The position numbers were made by a program, and so were the translations under genes. A stretch of 45,701 bases of DNA from Pirellulales bacterium (lineage in GTDB: Bacteria > Planctomycetota > Planctomycetia > Pirellulales > JAICIG01), in contig JAICLL010000034.1 in assembly GCA_025927475.1 (NCBI GenBank), forward strand, positions 1-45,701. Direction: 5' to 3'. Position 1 is the stretch's first letter, and every line of letters begins with the position of its first letter. Below the pieces are notes generated by a model. The model worked only from the letters and a program-made list of their open reading frames with translations. It had not been told where the DNA came from and ran no database searches. Shown piece by piece: positions 15,451 to 24,211 of the stretch.

Positions 15451-18399
15451 TCATTTCGCCTCTTCAACGGCCAGCAATAACAGCGGCGCGCGTCCGGGCG
15501 CGGAGTCGATCCGCCGTGCGTTGAGAATCACTTTTCTCCGCCCAACCCGAGGAAAGTCTTGCTCCACCTCGAAGCCGTCGAATTCACGGATTTTCGTTAA
15601 GCCGTCTTCCAGCAGCGCGCGCAGCGGCGGAATATCCCACTGGCGATGGCCCAAATCGTAAATGCGGCGGCCGAGCGTCTCGTCGGGCGAGGTGGCGAAC
15701 ATCCGGCAAAAGGCGCGGTTGACCGTCCGCACGCGCAAGTCGGCGTCGAGCACCAACAGGCCGTCGCGCACGGCCTCCACGATGGCCGCGGCATATTCAT
15801 GCGCATGCTCGAGATCGAGCTCACGGTGCTTGGCGGCCGAAACGTCCAACAAGACCAGCACCGCCCCCTCGATGCGATTGTCAATATTGCAATAAGGCCG
15901 AATCCGCAGCATGAACCAGTTACCCTCGCGGTCGGGCAACTCGCGCTCCTGCGGAGCCACCTCCGCGATCACCTGCCGGATCGACGTTTCCAGATCGGGG
16001 TAAATGATGTTGGGCTGAATGTGCCCGATCGGCCGACCGACGTCGGTGGGAATCAGGTTGAACAGCTTCTCGGCGGCGGGCGTAAAGCGGCGGATGCGCA
16101 GGCCGCGGTCGACCATCACCACCGCCAACTGCACACTGCCCAGCAGATTGAACAAATCGCTGTTCACGCGGCTTAATTCCTCGTTGCGGCTGTGCAGCTC
16201 CTCGTTGAGCGTGTTCAGCTCCTCATTGGTGCTCTGCAATTCTTCTTTCGCGGTGTCGAGCTCCTCGTTGGTGCTTTGCAACTCCTCGTTGCTGGAAAGC
16301 ACCTCTTCGTTGGCCGACTGCAATTCTTCGTTGGTGATTTCCAGGTCTTGAATGGTGGTCTGCAAATACTCGCGGCTGGCCGCCAGCTCACGGCGAAGCT
16401 GCTCGAGCTCCTCGTCGCGGTGCGTCTCCTCGGGCGGGGCGCGCAGTATTTCGGCGGGATCTCGATGGCCAACATCGCTCGGCTCATCCTCGAACAGCAC
16501 CAGGTAATGCGTCGGCTCGCCGGCGACGATCAGCGGAATGATCTCCAGGCTGACCGTTCGTCCGTGGCCGTCGGAGGAAACCGAGAGCCGCCCTTTGCGC
16601 ACCGGCGCCTGCGATTTGCGCACTTCGCGCAAGCCGGACTGGAGGGCGTGCAGCAGTCCCGGCCGGACCATCTTCAGCACGTGCAAGTTGACGTCGCCCG
16701 GGGCGGGATCGAGAAAATGCCCCGTTTGTCCACGAAATTGCACGATGTGCAACTGCTCATTCAGCAACACGCCGGGCGGAGCGTATTTGCTCAGCAAGAG
16801 CTGATTGGCCTCTTGCTGCACCGTTTTGCGCCCAGCGGGTTCGCGGAGGGCTCTGCCCGCCCCGCGCCCCGCGGGCGATGGAAAGGCACCCTCGCCGAAG
16901 ATCGGCTCGACGGCGAAGGCGCGGTCGCGGCGCTTCGCAAACACGCGGTGCTTTTTGTCCACGATGCTGAACAGCTCGCTCTGCAGCCCGACCGTTTCGG
17001 CGGAGCCGAGCATCAAAAACCCGCCCGGTTTCAACGCGTAGTGAAACATCGACAGCAATCGCTTCTGCGACGAAGGGTCGATGTAGATCAGCACGTTGCG
17101 GCAGACAATCAAATCGACCCGCGAAAAGGGCGGATCGCGCGTCAAGTCGTGCCGGGCGAAAATGCACAGATCGCGCACCTGTTTGCTGATCTGGTACTTG
17201 CCGTCCACCGCAGCGAAATTGCGACTGAGCAATTCAGGTGGCACGGGACCCATCGCGCTATCGGCGTAGAGTCCCGCGCGGGCCGATTCGATGGCCTTCT
17301 CACTGATGTCGGTGGCGAAGATCTGGACGGGAAGCGACTGGGCGCGGTCCCCCAAAAACTCCAGCAGGCGGATGGCCACCGAATACGGCTCTTCGCCCGT
17401 CGAACAGCCGGGCGTCCAAATCCGCAGCGCTTCGTTCGCCCGGCGCTGTTCGAGCAGCTTGGGAAACACCTCTCGGGCCAAAACCTCGAAGGATTCGGGC
17501 TCGCGAAAAAACGACGTGACGTGGATCAAGATGTCTTGATAGAGCAGGTTGACCTCGTGCGGTTGCCGTTGCAGCAACTCCAGATACTGGGAAACCTGGT
17601 CGAGTTTGTGCACGGCCATGCGGCGGAGTATACGGCGTTCGAGAGTGGGGCGCTTGTATTGCGAGAAATCGACGCCGCTGGCGGTGCGGAGGAAGGCGAA
17701 GACTCTTTGCAAATCGTCTTCGGTAGGCCGCGAGGCGACGGCCGCTGGCGGAGAGCTTTTGGCGGCCAGGTACGAATGACGCGCGAGCTGCACGAGCGCC
17801 GCGGCCAGTTCATGCGGAGGCAAAATGAGATCGGCCCCGCCGGTCTGCGCGGCGGCCCGCGGCATTTCCTCGCGCTGAGCGCTATCGGGAGTTTGGGCCA
17901 TCGCAATGCCGCCGGCCTGCTTGATATGCCGCAGACCGGCCGCTCCGTCGGCGCCGGTGCCCGACAGCACGACCCCCGCCACCCGCGGCCCCGCCTCTTC
18001 CGCCAACGAAATGAACAGACGGTCAATCGGCAGAAACGAGACCCCGTCGACCGTACGCGAGCTGAGCCGCAGCTTTCCGCCGTGCAACTCGATGTAGACG
18101 TCGGGCGGAATCGTGTAGACATGATCTGCTTCGAGCGCCATGCCATCGGCGGCTTGCACCACGGGCATGGCGGTTTTCTTGGAAAGCAGCTCGCTCAGCA
18201 TGCTCTTGTGCGTCGGCAGCAGGTGCAGCACGAAGACGAGCGATAGGCCGGCATCGGCGGGCAGCGCCTCGAGCAGTTGCGTGAAGGCTTCCAATCCGCC
18301 GGCCGAACCGCCCACGCCGACGATCAGCATGTCCGCCGCGGCGGCGCCTTCGGGGCCAGCCCCGGAATTCGTCACGGAAGTTTTGTCCGGGTTTGACAT
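15451..18399 (-). CDS. CheB-CheR fusion with coiled coil and PAS domains
   Basis: 982-residue signalling fusion. CheB methylesterase (~22-210) keeps the catalytic set: Ser in VGGSAGGLEAF, His in LHLLPTHKSM and Asp in LSGTGADGAAGL. CheR methyltransferase (~225-490) has the SAM motif WTPGCSTGEEPYSVA (~330) and VDLIVCRNVLIYID. Then comes a long heptad coiled coil (~665-750; repeats of NEELQSTNEEL) and two PAS domains (~755-870 and 875-980). There is no kinase domain. Such fusions occur outside classical chemotaxis operons and are thought to modify unknown receptors or sense through PAS. No CheA, CheW or chemoreceptor is encoded here. It is followed on the same strand by gene order from the second CheB upstream (75-bp gap), so the two may be one transcript. 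Confidence 0.94.
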   Translation of the reverse strand: MSNPDKTSVTNSGAGPEGAAAADMLIVGVGGSAGGLEAFTQLLEALPADAGLSLVFVLHLLPTHKSMLSELLSKKTAMPVVQAADGMALEADHVYTIPPDVYIELHGGKLRLSSRTVDGVSFLPIDRLFISLAEEAGPRVAGVVLSGTGADGAAGLRHIKQAGGIAMAQTPDSAQREEMPRAAAQTGGADLILPPHELAAALVQLARHSYLAAKSSPPAAVASRPTEDDLQRVFAFLRTASGVDFSQYKRPTLERRILRRMAVHKLDQVSQYLELLQRQPHEVNLLYQDILIHVTSFFREPESFEVLAREVFPKLLEQRRANEALRIWTPGCSTGEEPYSVAIRLLEFLGDRAQSLPVQIFATDISEKAIESARAGLYADSAMGPVPPELLSRNFAAVDGKYQISKQVRDLCIFARHDLTRDPPFSRVDLIVCRNVLIYIDPSSQKRLLSMFHYALKPGGFLMLGSAETVGLQSELFSIVDKKHRVFAKRRDRAFAVEPIFGEGAFPSPAGRGAGRALREPAGRKTVQQEANQLLLSKYAPPGVLLNEQLHIVQFRGQTGHFLDPAPGDVNLHVLKMVRPGLLHALQSGLREVRKSQAPVRKGRLSVSSDGHGRTVSLEIIPLIVAGEPTHYLVLFEDEPSDVGHRDPAEILRAPPEETHRDEELEQLRRELAASREYLQTTIQDLEITNEELQSANEEVLSSNEELQSTNEELDTAKEELQSTNEELNTLNEELHSRNEELSRVNSDLFNLLGSVQLAVVMVDRGLRIRRFTPAAEKLFNLIPTDVGRPIGHIQPNIIYPDLETSIRQVIAEVAPQERELPDREGNWFMLRIRPYCNIDNRIEGAVLVLLDVSAAKHRELDLEHAHEYAAAIVEAVRDGLLVLDADLRVRTVNRAFCRMFATSPDETLGRRIYDLGHRQWDIPPLRALLEDGLTKIREFDGFEVEQDFPRVGRRKVILNARRIDSAPGRAPLLLLAVEEAK

Positions 18400-18473
18400 G
18401 GAAATTCGAGAAGTGCGGAATATGCCTCAGCTCAGCGACCGCCTCAGTTCAGCGAGCAAAGCCGCGCCCATGC

Positions 18474-19631
18474 CTAGGCCACGGAATCCATCTCAGATTC
18501 CGGCATTGGACCAGCCTGTTCCGGGGCCGGACGCGGCCGGCTCAGCAGCACGCCGCGCAGGCTCTGCGCCTGCCGCCGGGTCTCCTCAGAGCGTCGCTCG
18601 AACTGTTCGGCGGCGCCTTGAAACTCTTGTTGCCGGGCACGGTCGGCCAGCCGCTTCTGCAACGCGGCGTGTTCTTCCAATACGCGCAGGGCCGTCCACA
18701 TCGCCCCTTCGACGGCCCGCGAATGATACTCCATCAGGCCGTCGGCGCTAAAGGCGTGCCCTACATGGCAGGCGAAGCGAAGCTGTCGCCCGTGTTCTGC
18801 TTGCCAGAGCGAGCCGCCGCATTCGGGGCAAGTCAGCGGGGTGAGTTCGCCGGGAGGCGTGGTTTCCGTCAGGTCAGTCCCGCGCTCGGCGGGATCGGGC
18901 GATTGGACATCAGTGGACATCGCGGCGCCTGCAAGTGAGATGTGGGGGTTTCGAGCTTTTAAGAACGACGCTGCTCCAGCAGCCGGCGCCGAGGTCGGCG
19001 CGCAGAGCCGAGCGATCAGCGGTCCTAGTTCCGCCGAAGTCGCCACGTGATCGACATCGACCACCCGCAAGGCCCCGCGCGGCATGCTGGGCACAACGGC
19101 ATCGTCGGGGTCTTGCACAATCGCCATCCCCCCAGCCTGCTTGATCACAGCCAGGCCATAGGCGCCATCGTCGAGACTGCCCGAGAGCACGACGCCGGCT
19201 ACCCGTGGGCCGTAGCATTGTGCCGCGGTGCGAAACAAGGGGTCGATCGCGGGGCGGAAGCCGTTTTCGCGTGGACCGCGCGTGAGCCGCAGTCGCCCTG
19301 GCTCGACGAGCAAGTGCCGATCGGCGGGCGCTACATAAATATGGGCGGGGCGCAGGATTTCGCCATCATCCGGGTATTTACAAGGCAACGAAACCGCGCG
19401 CTGCACGATTTCGGCCAAGCGCCCAGGGCTGTCGGGCGACGTATGAATCACAATGCACACCGCGGCGGGCAAATCGGCGGGCAACTCGCGCGCTAGCTCA
19501 AGGACTGGCTTCAGCGCACCCGCCGAGCCGCCGATCACGATGAGTTCGGGCTGCGGCAAGCGGCGAGCTCCCAGAAAAGCGGACGCGCGGGGGCGCGGAA
19601 ACGTACCATATTGTTGCGAATTCTGGGCCAT
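18474..19631 (-). CDS. CheB methylesterase-domain protein with C-terminal zinc-ribbon-like region
   Basis: 385 residues from the ATG at 19631 (MAQNSQQYG); the upstream open frame lacks conservation. The CheB domain (~30-215) has the triad Ser in VIGGSAGALKP, His in CIVIHTSPDSPG and Asp in LSGSLDDGAYGL. There is no receiver domain, so it is not phospho-regulated in the CheB manner. After a linker there is a CPECGG / CHVGHAF pair of metal ligands (~275-305) and then a helical region rich in Arg/Glu. This architecture is common in stand-alone 'chemotaxis protein CheB' genes; the substrate is unknown. It is upstream of the CheB-CheR fusion on the same strand, 74 bp away. Confidence 0.9.
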   Translation of the reverse strand: MAQNSQQYGTFPRPRASAFLGARRLPQPELIVIGGSAGALKPVLELARELPADLPAAVCIVIHTSPDSPGRLAEIVQRAVSLPCKYPDDGEILRPAHIYVAPADRHLLVEPGRLRLTRGPRENGFRPAIDPLFRTAAQCYGPRVAGVVLSGSLDDGAYGLAVIKQAGGMAIVQDPDDAVVPSMPRGALRVVDVDHVATSAELGPLIARLCAPTSAPAAGAASFLKARNPHISLAGAAMSTDVQSPDPAERGTDLTETTPPGELTPLTCPECGGSLWQAEHGRQLRFACHVGHAFSADGLMEYHSRAVEGAMWTALRVLEEHAALQKRLADRARQQEFQGAAEQFERRSEETRRQAQSLRGVLLSRPRPAPEQAGPMPESEMDSVA

Positions 19632-19903
19632 CCCGCTAGTCGTCAGCCGGATCGGGTTTTTGGCCGCCACCAGCAACCATGCATAGGTAGTGTCCCAATA
19701 GCGTCTTGCCGGTGGTAGTTCCGCAACCATGTAGCACAGCCTGCTTGCAATCCGCCGCCAGCGCGCTACAATGTGCTTCCGCAAGATCACATCGGTCGGT
19801 CGGTAAGAATTGCACATCCATCACGAAAAATGCAGTCGGTTCGCCGCAAGGCCGTGGAAGACGGACTTGCTGGCCGAAAGCAGTGCTTCAGGGAGGCCGC
19901 ACC

Positions 19904-20626
19904 ATGAACGCCGCGCCAGCATTGAAGGTGTTCGTCGTCGACGACGACCGCGATACCACCGAGTGCATGCGACTGCTCTTAAGACACCTGGGCCATGAGG
20001 TCCACACGGCCAATGACGGCCGTGCGGCGATCGAACAAGCGCCCGAGTTTCGGCCCGATCTGATGCTGGTTGATTTGGCGATGCCGCACTTCGACGGGTT
20101 GGCGGTGGCCCGTGGCATCCGCCAGCAGCCGGAACTTTTCGACACGACGCTGGTCTGTCTGACCGGCTATGGCGACAAGTCGCATCAAGACCTGGCCTTT
20201 GAGGCCGGCTTTAACGAATGCCTCGTCAAGCCGCTGCCGGCGGACGGCTTGCAATCGCTGATCGACCGGGTGCGCGACCGGATTGTCAAAACCAGCCAAT
20301 TGGCCGAGCAGGCGCGGGCGGTGGCCGCCGAAACTCGCCAGAAGAGCCAAGAATCTCGAGATTCAGTCGCCCAATACCGACTTTGGCGCGCTTCGAAGGG
20401 CGATCGAATCGTCGTGAGCACTCAATCGTCAGGCGAATATGAGATTGTCATCTCGCCCAATCGCCTGTTGGCCGAGGAGATTCGCAGTTGGCTGCGGCAC
20501 CAGGACTGCCGAGTCGGGCCGCTGTTCGACCAACCCGGCAACAAGGCGGCATTTTTCGCTTACGCGCAGCGCGCGTGGGTGCATTCGATCTTGGAGCGCC
20601 ACCCCCGCTGCTACCTTGAGCGCTAA
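19904..20626 (+). CDS. Response regulator with unrecognised C-terminal domain
   Basis: 240 residues from the ATG at 19904, preceded by GGGAGG. The receiver (1-~125) has FVVDDDRDTTE, phospho-Asp in LMLVDLAMPHFDG, Thr in LVCLTGYGDKSH and Lys in CLVKPLPAD. A helical linker rich in Ala/Gln/Arg (~130-155) leads to a ~80-residue domain (YRLWRASKGDRIVVSTQ to the end, containing WLRHQDCRVGPLF) that matches no output domain I recognise: no HTH, GGDEF, EAL or HD motif. It ends 12 bp before the convergent DUF11 gene. The 270 bp upstream hold no gene on this strand. Confidence 0.88.
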   Translation: MNAAPALKVFVVDDDRDTTECMRLLLRHLGHEVHTANDGRAAIEQAPEFRPDLMLVDLAMPHFDGLAVARGIRQQPELFDTTLVCLTGYGDKSHQDLAFEAGFNECLVKPLPADGLQSLIDRVRDRIVKTSQLAEQARAVAAETRQKSQESRDSVAQYRLWRASKGDRIVVSTQSSGEYEIVISPNRLLAEEIRSWLRHQDCRVGPLFDQPGNKAAFFAYAQRAWVHSILERHPRCYLER

Positions 20627-20638
20627 CCCGCTGCCACA

Positions 20639-22687
20639 CTAGGGCCGTGCCACCACAGTGGTCGTTTCCTCGGCGGTAATCGGCTCATCGAGTCCTTGAG
20701 CGTTGACGGTCACGCGCGCAACGCCGTTGCCGGCTTGGGTCGCCCGTCCGCGTACGCGATATTCCAACGTCGCGCCCGCCGCGAGCTGGTCGACCGCCGC
20801 GAATTGTACCGAGTTACCGCGAACCGTGGCGACCGCCGGTCCCTGCGCGCCGTCAACGTCTGGCTGCACCAGGTCGGGCAGCGTCACCGAGACCGACACT
20901 TGCCGCTCGGCGTCTGATCCATTGTTGCGCACTTGGATCAGATAGGTTGTCTCGTTGTCGATCGCCACGGGGTCGCGTTCCTCCGAGATCGCCGCGCTGA
21001 GCCGCGCGCCGGCCGGCGTCACTTGCAGGCAAGCTTCGGCCTCGGCCCGAGCGCCATCGGGCGTCGTGACCACCACACGATTGCAAGTGTTGTCAGCCGG
21101 TTCCAAACAGCGGCAAATGATTTTCAGCCGCGAGGTTTGCCCGGGCTCGAGCCGATCGAGCTGCCAGGTAAGATCCGACCCGTCGGCCACCGCTCCTTCG
21201 GTGGCTTGCTGGGGCTGCAGAGCAACGTCGAAGTGATCGGTCACGCTGATGTTCGCGACCGGCGCCTTACCCGTGTTGGTGACTTCGATCGTGAAATCGG
21301 CTTCCTGGCCGGCTTCTTTACGGGGCGGTCCCGTCTTGGTCACCCGCAATTGTCCTGTGCCGTTGGTGGCAGCGGCGGCGGCGCCGGCGGCCATCAGACA
21401 GGCTCGGTCGCTGGCCTGCGCTCCGCCCGTGGCATGCACTTCAACTACATTGCAGAGCTGACCCGCCGAAAGAACGCGCAGCGTGACATCGACCGCGCGT
21501 GTTTGCCCTGGTGCGAAATCGCCGAGCTCGCGTTCAATCACGCGGTTTCCCTGGCCGGGCTGGTTGGCGTGTTCCAGCCCCGCATCGTAACGATCGACCA
21601 AGATCACACCGGCCACGGGCGACGCGCCTGCATTGGTTACCTCCACCGCGAACGTGACGTTATCGCCCACCTGCGCCTGGGCGGGTCCTGTGACGCTCAC
21701 CCGCAACGATGACGGCGGCGCCGCCGCGGCGCTGGGCATGTCGGGCGAAGTCCAGGTTGCCGTCGTGCTGCCGTTGCTGATGACAAACGGTTCGCCGCCC
21801 GCCGCATCGGCCGGGCGGATGACCTGGATCGAAATCGTGTTGCTGCCAGACTGAGGCGAAAGTTGATAAATCTCGGCGCTCGCCTGGCCCGACTCATTAG
21901 TCGGCACTTCGACCACCGTCGCACCGTCTGGCGAAAAGCCCGCCGACGGCCCACCGCTGATCTCATAGCGCACGCGCCAACCCATGATCGGCTCGTGCGT
22001 CGTGTGTCGTGTGACGATGGTGGTGAGCGTATGGCGCGAACCGACGGGATTGATGGTCGGCGGCGGGTAGGCGAACTCGGAATCGATCCAATGGATCACC
22101 GAGGTTTGCCGGTGCTGGTCCCAGCCGTTGACGCCGGGAGCGTAAGCCGTCACATAGCTCGTCCCTTCCACAGGCGAGGTGACCGCGATCCAAGCTTGCC
22201 CGCGATCGACCGGAAAATCGTCGGTGGGGGTCGGTGTTCCCCGCGTCAAACAAAGATAGCGCGACGAAGTGCTGCCAATGGCGTAGGTATTGGTGATTTT
22301 TCGCGGCCAGGTGGGAAAGCCGGCGAACCAATCGAGTGGTGTCTGACGGCCCACCGCCAGAAACTCGCCCACGCCACCCGACGCGAGCATCCATTCGACC
22401 CGTTCACGGGCCAGCAAATATCCGTCCGGCCCGCAGACGCCCGCCAGCAGCACCACTTCGGCGCCAACCGGCGCCACCACTTTGGCGGGCGTAAGCTGCA
22501 CGCGCACCGGGTCGTGGTGGCCGGGCGGAGCGGGGTCGGGCTTGCGAATCAGCGGTCCCAGCACAAAAAAATGCTGGCCGGTCTGATCGACCATCGGCAA
22601 TCGCCCCGAAGCGCAACCTGTTGAGAACAACGCGCAGCCGCATGCGATCGTCAGCCACCATCGGTGGTGGATCGTCGGCCGGACCAT
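20639..22687 (-). CDS. DUF11-repeat putative lipoprotein
   Basis: 682 residues. The N-terminus has basic residues, a hydrophobic segment and a lipobox-like FSTGCASG (Cys25), so it is probably a lipoprotein. After an N-terminal Ig-like region with VRVQLTPAKVVAPVGAEVVL come three DUF11 repeats (~330-430, ~440-540, ~545-680), each with a VTNxGxxxVxxVxVxD pattern such as VEVTNAGASPVAGVILVD and IEVTNTGKAPVANISVTD. DUF11 modules are beta-sandwich repeats common in planctomycete surface proteins (and seen as a C-terminal part in CRPs). Likely role: cell-envelope structural protein. GGAG lies upstream of the ATG. It is convergent with the receiver gene. Confidence 0.86.
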   Translation of the reverse strand: MVRPTIHHRWWLTIACGCALFSTGCASGRLPMVDQTGQHFFVLGPLIRKPDPAPPGHHDPVRVQLTPAKVVAPVGAEVVLLAGVCGPDGYLLARERVEWMLASGGVGEFLAVGRQTPLDWFAGFPTWPRKITNTYAIGSTSSRYLCLTRGTPTPTDDFPVDRGQAWIAVTSPVEGTSYVTAYAPGVNGWDQHRQTSVIHWIDSEFAYPPPTINPVGSRHTLTTIVTRHTTHEPIMGWRVRYEISGGPSAGFSPDGATVVEVPTNESGQASAEIYQLSPQSGSNTISIQVIRPADAAGGEPFVISNGSTTATWTSPDMPSAAAAPPSSLRVSVTGPAQAQVGDNVTFAVEVTNAGASPVAGVILVDRYDAGLEHANQPGQGNRVIERELGDFAPGQTRAVDVTLRVLSAGQLCNVVEVHATGGAQASDRACLMAAGAAAAATNGTGQLRVTKTGPPRKEAGQEADFTIEVTNTGKAPVANISVTDHFDVALQPQQATEGAVADGSDLTWQLDRLEPGQTSRLKIICRCLEPADNTCNRVVVTTPDGARAEAEACLQVTPAGARLSAAISEERDPVAIDNETTYLIQVRNNGSDAERQVSVSVTLPDLVQPDVDGAQGPAVATVRGNSVQFAAVDQLAAGATLEYRVRGRATQAGNGVARVTVNAQGLDEPITAEETTTVVARP

Positions 22688-22880
22688 GGGTCGTTTGCTC
22701 CAAGCGCAGCCAAGTCAGGACGCAGACAAAACACTCCGCGTAGGAAATCTACCACCGAAAATGGCAAGCTGGGGACTTTTTTCAACATTGGCGTTGCGAA
22801 ATGACAACGGTGAGACGGTGCGATCGCTACAGAGCGAACAATCGCGCGCGGTGGAAGAGGGTTCAGAGTTCAGGAACGCT

Positions 22881-23783
22881 TTATTGGTAATTGCCAAATA
22901 ATCCCGTTGCATACCAAATGCCGTTCGCTCCGCGCTTCATGTCATAACCAAACCGCGGTTGTGGGCGGTAAACCGCACTCCAGTGACCCGATGAGTGGCG
23001 CCAGCTTGCCACGACATCGACCGCGGCGTCGACCAAGGTTTCATGCGGCCAGCTCTCGGCGACAATTTCTTGGGCACGCAGCCCAAACGGCAACAGCGCG
23101 GCCAACCGCGGAAAACGTTGCCCCCAACGATGATGCCCCTGGTTGCAAATACGGGCTTGATAGTACGAGTGGCTCTTGGCCTCTTGCACCAAGGTGCGGT
23201 CGATCTTGCCGCGCGTGCTGGCCGGCTTCTCAGGGTGAATGCGAACCGCGAACACCAAGGTGCGCTGCGTGATGGTGCCGGGCGGCAAGTCGAGCACCAC
23301 CGCCAGGTGCTCGGGCCGAAAGCGGTAGAACTTGCCGGGGGTAAACGGCAGCGCGGTCACCACGTGCCCGTATTGCTCAGCTTTGCGATGAGCGAAATCG
23401 ACAATCGCCACCCCCGGCCTGCGCTGCAGCTCGCCAAACGCCGCATGCTCGAGCAAGCGGATGCGCTTTCCCTCGACGGTGATCATGGCGTCGGTGGGAA
23501 GCTTCACGGCGACGTATTGCCGCAGCAGCCGCCTCACCTTGGCGCTGCGGAGCGAGACGGCCTGGAAGCGGTCGCTGTCGCGCCCGCCTGCCGGGGCTTG
23601 AAACCACAGAAACAGCATTTTGTTTTCGGCCTTGGCGACGCGCATGGCGTCTTCGTACCGCGTATACCAGTCAATGTCGGCCAAGGACGAAGTCAGACTC
23701 GGCGCAGTCGGGGTCGTTGGGGCAAAGGGCATCGACGGGCCGGTGATCTGACACAATCCGAGCAGCAAAACAATGTTTGACAT
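22881..23783 (-). CDS. Thioredoxin-like protein with C-terminal CAP/SCP-like domain
   Basis: 300 residues from the ATG at 23783, preceded by AGGAGG 7 nt upstream. The hydrophobic start (NIVLLLGLCQI) may be a signal peptide. Residues ~35-165 look like a thioredoxin fold of the DUF255-like kind: WYTRYEDAMRVAKAENKMLF and FLWFQAP, but with no C-x-x-C, so no disulfide chemistry is expected. Residues ~200-300 carry the CAP-like pattern: His in NQGHHRWGQRF, Glu in AQEIVAESWP and His in WRHSSGHWSAVY, ending in GIWYATGLFGNY. The fusion assignment is by eye and weaker than the other calls. The role is unknown; probably extracytoplasmic. Confidence 0.7.
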   Translation of the reverse strand: MSNIVLLLGLCQITGPSMPFAPTTPTAPSLTSSLADIDWYTRYEDAMRVAKAENKMLFLWFQAPAGGRDSDRFQAVSLRSAKVRRLLRQYVAVKLPTDAMITVEGKRIRLLEHAAFGELQRRPGVAIVDFAHRKAEQYGHVVTALPFTPGKFYRFRPEHLAVVLDLPPGTITQRTLVFAVRIHPEKPASTRGKIDRTLVQEAKSHSYYQARICNQGHHRWGQRFPRLAALLPFGLRAQEIVAESWPHETLVDAAVDVVASWRHSSGHWSAVYRPQPRFGYDMKRGANGIWYATGLFGNYQ

Positions 23784-24211
23784 CAAAACACCTCCTCATG
23801 GGCAAGACTCGCCCCGCGGAGCCGGGAGGGGCGGTCTTTCTTCCTTTAATGCCGCGGCGCCAGCGTGGGCCAACGGCAGCGAAACGGATTTTTTGGCCGA
23901 AGGGACGCGACATTGCGTCTCGCCGACCAAACCAACGCGTGCGTGCCAGGATTTGCGCACGCGCGCGTCTGGCACGACCAAGGGTTAAACGCTCATTCGC
24001 TTTTGATAATGTCTGTGCAGGATAGTCTGGGCTGGGTATAGCGATCCGAGGCTTCCTGCCGGTGGGATGACATGGGTTTATCAGGTAGGCTGGCGAAAAT
24101 CAACCGCCTGCCGGCTGACATCTTGGGGGGGTGCTAGCATCAGAGGCGGCCTAGATGGTATGAAATAAGGCTTTTCCTGATTTCAGGCCGGGCCGGCGCC
24201 CGGAATTTTGG
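23784..24211. other. 428-bp intergenic region with an inverted repeat
   Basis: Lies between two divergent genes and should contain both promoters. An inverted repeat CGTGCCAG (23942-23949) / CTGGCACG (23969-23976) with a 19-base CG-rich loop is present. No gene or RNA is recognised; a short C-rich/A-rich stretch around 24120-24180 is featureless. Confidence 0.4.

Noticed and set aside
16192..18246. 684-codon open frame antisense to the CheB-CheR fusion
   Set aside because: Shadow of a GC-rich coding sequence; composition is Arg/Gln/His-rich with no recognisable domain, while the minus strand encodes a clear family protein.
23942..23976. Inverted repeat CGTGCCAG/CTGGCACG as a rho-independent terminator
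   Set aside because: It lies between two divergent genes, so no transcript should end there, and there is no T-tract.
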